From contig JADHYX010000261.1 in the NCBI GenBank assembly GCA_027604685.1, positions 1-30,680 on the forward strand: a DNA stretch of 30,680 nt, in the 5' to 3' direction. The stretch is from Lobulomyces angularis (lineage: Eukaryota; Chytridiomycota; Chytridiomycetes; Lobulomycetales; Lobulomycetaceae). Below the pieces are notes generated by a model. That model ran no database searches and had not been told where the DNA came from. It was given only the letters and a program-made list of their open reading frames with translations. The position numbers were made by a program, and so were the translations under genes. Every line of letters begins with the position of its first letter. The first letter of the stretch is position 1. Positions 27,485 through 30,680 of this stretch are shown here, piece after piece.

Positions 27485-29294
27485 ATGAGTGAAAGAAATA
27501 GACAAATGTTAAATCTAATTAATGACGACGTTACAGTTTCTTTCTCTCCAACGTATGCTTCCTACGATAAGCTTGCAAGAATTTGGAATATCAACTTAAT
27601 GGTATAATTTTTGTTCAACAGTATAATTTAGAATTGATTTAAAACAAAAATTAAAGGGTTGGGTATTTAAAACTCAAGGCTCTCTAAGTACAAAATTACA
27701 GCACACAATAGTCTCCAGCATTGGTAGCATATCGCTAAGAAATTCCTCAAAAGAAACTTCAGACTTATTTAGAGAAAGAGCTGAATTGTTAGCATTAAAA
27801 TCTACAGTTAAAAATTTTAAGGTTTTTCAGAAATTTTTGTGTTTCTTACATCTTTTATCTTTTTTTCATGAAAATTTAGTTTGAAATACGGTTGTGTGGT
27901 GTAGCAGAAGCACCTTCGATTGACTCTAAACTTTACGAATGTAATTTTAGCTATCCAGAGACAAAAATTGACTTGGAAACGAATAATTCCGGTTATTTCC
28001 AAGGAAAAATTAAATTAAAGGAAGAAGTTCTCAAAGATTGTTTAATAAAGCACAATTTAGACATAAAGAATGACTTGGAGGATAAAAATTTTTACTTTTT
28101 ACTTAAATGCTCAGCTAACAAAGAATTATTTAATTTTGTACAAATTATTTCACCAATAGGAATATCTGTTATTAGTGATATAGATGGTAAAAAAAAAAAA
28201 AAATTATTATTTTCAAAAAATTAAATTTTATTTTTACTTTTAGATACAATAAAAGGTAAAAAACAATTTTTTATTTTTATTTTTATTTATGTCTGTTTAT
28301 ATTTCTACAGAATCCGATGTTCATCTCGGAAAAAGGGCGTTAATCGCCAATGCTTTTACATCTCCATTAAAGGCTGCACCTGGAATGTCAGATAGTTATA
28401 GATACCTACAGCAGAAAGGTAAGGATAATAACATTGCATTCTGCAAATTTTTAATTTTTTTTTTATATTATTCAGGCTATAAGTTCCATTACGTTTCCGC
28501 TGCACCTTATAACACAGTAGATATTACATTGGCATTTTTAGAAACCAATTCTTTTCCTTTTGGAAGCTTAAATTTAAGAAATGTAAATCTTCTATAAAAA
28601 AAAAAAATATATATATTTTTTCTAATGGTAACTTTAAGGTGTATCTTGGAGGAAAAAATACTGTAGTTTATAAAAATGATATTATCACTAAAATATTGAA
28701 TGACTTTCCTGATCGTAAATTTATATTGATTGGGTATCATTTCTATTTTAATTTATTTATTTCATTGAACAAAATTTTAAATACTTAATTTTATTTCTCA
28801 GAGATTCTGGTGAACATGATATGATGATATTTAAAAATATTTTCCAACTGTTCCCTACAAAGATTTTAAAAATTTTAATAAGAGATGTACCTTCAGCTAT
28901 ATTGGAAGGCGATAATATATTTAGTCAGCGATCTGTAACAAAAAAGTTGTGTGAAAGTAGGGCAAATTTAATATTTCAAGGATTGGAAAATACAATATGG
29001 AATTTATTTCATGATAGTGATTTTGTGTTAACTGAGTCTCTAAAGTTTTTAAATTTCAAGGAAAAAATAATAAATTTTGTTGAGGAACACAGTGGTGTGC
29101 GAAAAGATGAAGGAGTTGATAATTCCAAGTTGCCCGAACAAAACTTCAATTCGTTTATCAACGATGAAGGAGTTGAGAATTCCAAATTGCTGGAACAAAA
29201 CTTCAATTCGTTTATGAACGATGAAAGAGTAAAAGATATTTTTGAAGAAAATTCTAATAACATAGCAGTAATACAACCGGTTTTAGAAACTTAA
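27485..29294 (+). CDS. APP1: App1-like Mg2+-dependent phosphatidate phosphatase (DUF2183, HAD-like)
   Basis: Eight exons (27485-27601, 27657-27821, 27880-28186, 28244-28255, 28311-28418, 28476-28582, 28639-28733, 28802-29294) join in phase to 467 residues. The C-terminal half is the App1 catalytic domain of the HAD superfamily. Motif I is SDIDDTIK with both catalytic aspartates. It is followed by a PGM loop (KAAPGMSDSYRYLQ), motif II KFHYVSAAPY, motif III region VYKNDIITKIL, and motif IV FILIGDSGEHDMMIF. Yeast App1 converts phosphatidate to diacylglycerol at cortical actin patches and endocytic sites. The N-terminal 190 residues (WVFKTQGSLSTK; FEIRLCGVAEAPSID) match the lipid-binding half. 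The tail has a short protein repeat. The symbol is by similarity; this protein lacks the long Pro-rich tail of yeast App1. Confidence 0.88.
28244..28255 (+). other. 12-nt microexon encoding the catalytic motif end of App1
   Basis: Exon 4 of the App1-like gene is 12 nt, between a TTTTACTTTTAG acceptor (intron 28187-28243) and a GTAAAA donor (intron 28256-28310). It contributes D(2)-T-I-K of SDIDDTIK: the second aspartate codon is split over the upstream junction. Skipping it would remove the second aspartate of the DxDx(T/V) motif but keep the frame, since 12 is a multiple of three. Confidence 0.8.
29106..29219 (+). repeat. 57-bp tandem repeat, two copies, in the App1 C-terminus
   Basis: Two near-identical 57-bp units (29106-29162 and 29163-29219) each encode 19 residues: DEGVxNSKLxEQNFNSFxN. 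A third partial unit starts at 29220 (DERVK). The few differences are point changes, several altering the amino acid. The repeat is in-frame and lies after the catalytic domain, in a region with no known function. Confidence 0.9.
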
Positions 29295-29519
29295 AATTAA
29301 AATGCCATTGTTAGATTGTCTTATAAATAGATATAGAATTTTTTTTTCTCATTGTTTTTTTTTTACTTTAAAATCGCTTAAAACATAAAAAACTTTTTTT
29401 TTTTTTTCTAAATATTTTTTTTTATTTTTTTTAAAATTTTTTTTTTTTTTTTTTTTGGTAAAATTTTATTTTTTAATTAAAAAAAAAAAAAAAAAAAAAT
29501 ATAGGATTTAGTTTAGAAT
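29295..29519. other. App1 3' region, homopolymer-rich spacer
   Basis: Spacer made of T-runs (29391-29407, 29441-29456) and an A-run (29480-29499). No coding potential seen. The poly-T/poly-A blocks could form a snap-back in RNA but this is expected from composition. Confidence 0.6.
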
Positions 29520-30315
29520 ATGAAGTTTCGAAGCAGGATAAAAGTAAAAAAGATGTTCAAGTTCAATTTCAGTAAAAAAAAAATAAAAAATAAAAATATA
29601 TGTGTATATATATGGTTAAATCTATATATATGATACAAAAAAAATAATAATTAAAAGAATAAAATTAAAATTAACAAAATTCTGACGAAAAAAAAATTAG
29701 TGCTGCATTATCAACAAAAAATGAGGTTGATAAAAAATTAGAAGAATTGCTTAAGGAATCAATTGCTGGATTAAATTTAAATTCAAAAGTAAAAAAAGAT
29801 TACAAAGCTCCAACAGTAGGAATAAAATTTTTTCGATTTCCTGATACTGGACTTTGCATTGGTTTATTAACTGCTTATACGATCTTTATTTATTGTAAAA
29901 ATTTAATTTATTAAGGGAAAATTATATATATAATTAATTTTTTTTATTTTTTTATTTTTAGGTAGTTTGGTTAATGAAGATAGTATTCCTTCTGGTTACC
30001 TTTATACAGCCTTTGTTGGTGCAGGTGGAAACGAATTTTTTATAAGTCTTTTGAGAGGAATTTTTTTTATGCACTTTGTAGAATGTGTTGCTGGAATGGG
30101 ATTTACAATTTGGGCTGGTAAGTGAAAAAATTATTTTTTTTGAATTTTTTTATTTTTAAAAAATAAAAATTGTTTTATTTTTAGGTTTTCCAGTAACAGC
30201 GACCATTAAATGGGGAATTTCAATCTTTTTATTTGGGATATTTAGTTTAAAACACTGTGTAAAAGATTCAGTTAAATTATCTGGAAAATTAACTGAAGCG
30301 ATGACAATGTTTTAA
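29520..30315 (+). CDS. small multi-pass membrane protein, TMEM254/DUF4499-like
   Basis: Three exons are firm (29701-29894, 29962-30117, 30185-30315) and encode about 159 residues to the stop at 30313-30315. After a basic N-terminal stretch come FFRFPDTGLCIGLLTAYTIF (helix 1), a loop, GIFFMHFVECVAGMGFTIWA (helix 2) and IKWGISIFLFGIFSLKHCV (helix 3). The H-x-x-E in helix 2 followed by a short loop and WxxxxFLFGxxSL resembles the end of animal TMEM254 (its HVGESLYA and LLWFLQTFFFGIASL segments). Function is unknown in that family. The 5' end is unsettled: an ATG at 29520 can be joined only via a weak GTTCAA donor at 29561, because the better GTAAAA donor at 29572 is out of phase. Confidence 0.6.
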
Positions 30316-30353
30316 AAAAAAAAAAACCAGTTAAAGTAAAAATAAAATAAATA

Positions 30354-30387
<34 letters not shown>

Positions 30388-30680
30388 TTTAATAAACAAT
30401 TTAATTTTTTAAATTTTTTTTGTTTTTTTTTTTTTTCCTCACCACTTTAATTTTTTAAATTTTTTTTCTTTTTCTTTTATATTTAATCATTAAATAAAAA
30501 AAATTAATAAATAAGGAAAATAAAAAAAAAATAATTTTTTTGACCATTATTCTTCCTTTTTTTTTTTTTTCTTTGTTTCAGTTTTTCCTAGTGTTTGCTT
30601 TTATTATTTAAATTTCCTTTTTTTTTTATTTTTTTTTATTTTTTACAAAATAAAAAAAAAAAAAAAAATTGTAAAAATAA
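30316..30680. other. right-edge low-complexity region
   Basis: Mainly A/T homopolymers with an AT-dinucleotide run near 30350-30370 and poly-T at 30371-30390. On the minus strand, from 30601 to a TAA at 30549-30547, a frame reads KQTLGKTETKKKKKKEE and stop. It could be the lysine-rich end of a gene that runs off the window; too short to support. Confidence 0.4.

Noticed and set aside
30547..30601. Lys-rich C-terminal frame at the right edge
   Set aside because: Only about 17 codons with a poly-Lys run from poly-A, and no acceptor in phase that I could fix. Noted in the edge region but not called a gene.

Overview
This is nuclear DNA from a compact, strongly AT-rich eukaryotic genome. It has long A/T homopolymers and very many short introns, mostly 40-70 nt with GT...AG ends. 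Because the exons are so short, the genes show up in single-frame translation only as scattered fragments. I rebuilt them by hand by joining exons at GT/AG boundaries, keeping phase and matching remembered family patterns. About 80 introns are inferred, none backed by transcript data. The gene set points to a fungus: a Cti6-type PHD protein, the SAGA subunit Hfi1/Ada1, an App1-type phosphatase and a Ycf1-like ABCC pump. UBXN11-like, SOSS-B-like and TMEM254-like proteins are better known from animals and, as far as I recall, rare in yeasts and moulds. Together this suggests an early-diverging fungus or near relative; I cannot name the species.

Layout. Positions 1-2302 have no secure gene: low-complexity sequence, some doubtful short exons and a less AT-rich island at about 1790-1960. 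The minus strand then carries a ten-exon SEP/UBX protein resembling UBXN11 (2303-4529), a DUF1764 protein (4815-5565), a small ORF (5672-5779) and a complete 33-exon ABCC transporter (5869-11963). A 969-bp divergent intergenic region with several palindromic GTTACTTA/TAAGTAAC elements separates the transporter from a plus-strand run: Cti6-like PHD protein (12933-14380), CPSF2/Cft2 (14532-17673), Hfi1/TADA1 (17958-19712), cytochrome P450 (20438-22521) and the RNA polymerase I/III subunit AC19 (23379-23817). The rest is mixed: a possible tiny two-exon gene (24191-24420, +), a minimal SOSS-B/NABP-like OB-fold protein (24455-24935, -), a pentatricopeptide-repeat protein (25115-27034, +), an unknown 80-residue protein (27031-27396, -) overlapping its stop codon, an App1-like phosphatidate phosphatase (27485-29294, +) and a small membrane protein resembling TMEM254 (about 29520-30315, +).

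Most of these are unrelated housekeeping genes: chromatin and transcription (Cti6, Hfi1, AC19), mRNA 3' processing (CPSF2), single-strand DNA binding (SOSS-B), vacuolar detoxification (ABCC), oxidative metabolism (P450), lipid signalling (App1) and mitochondrial RNA (PPR). I see no operon-like or defence system, transposon, CRISPR array, tRNA or rRNA. The notable points are gene-structural: 12- and 13-nt microexons, one at the catalytic site of App1, a 30-nt intron, frame-neutral introns, and a P450 without the usual arginine in its heme loop.
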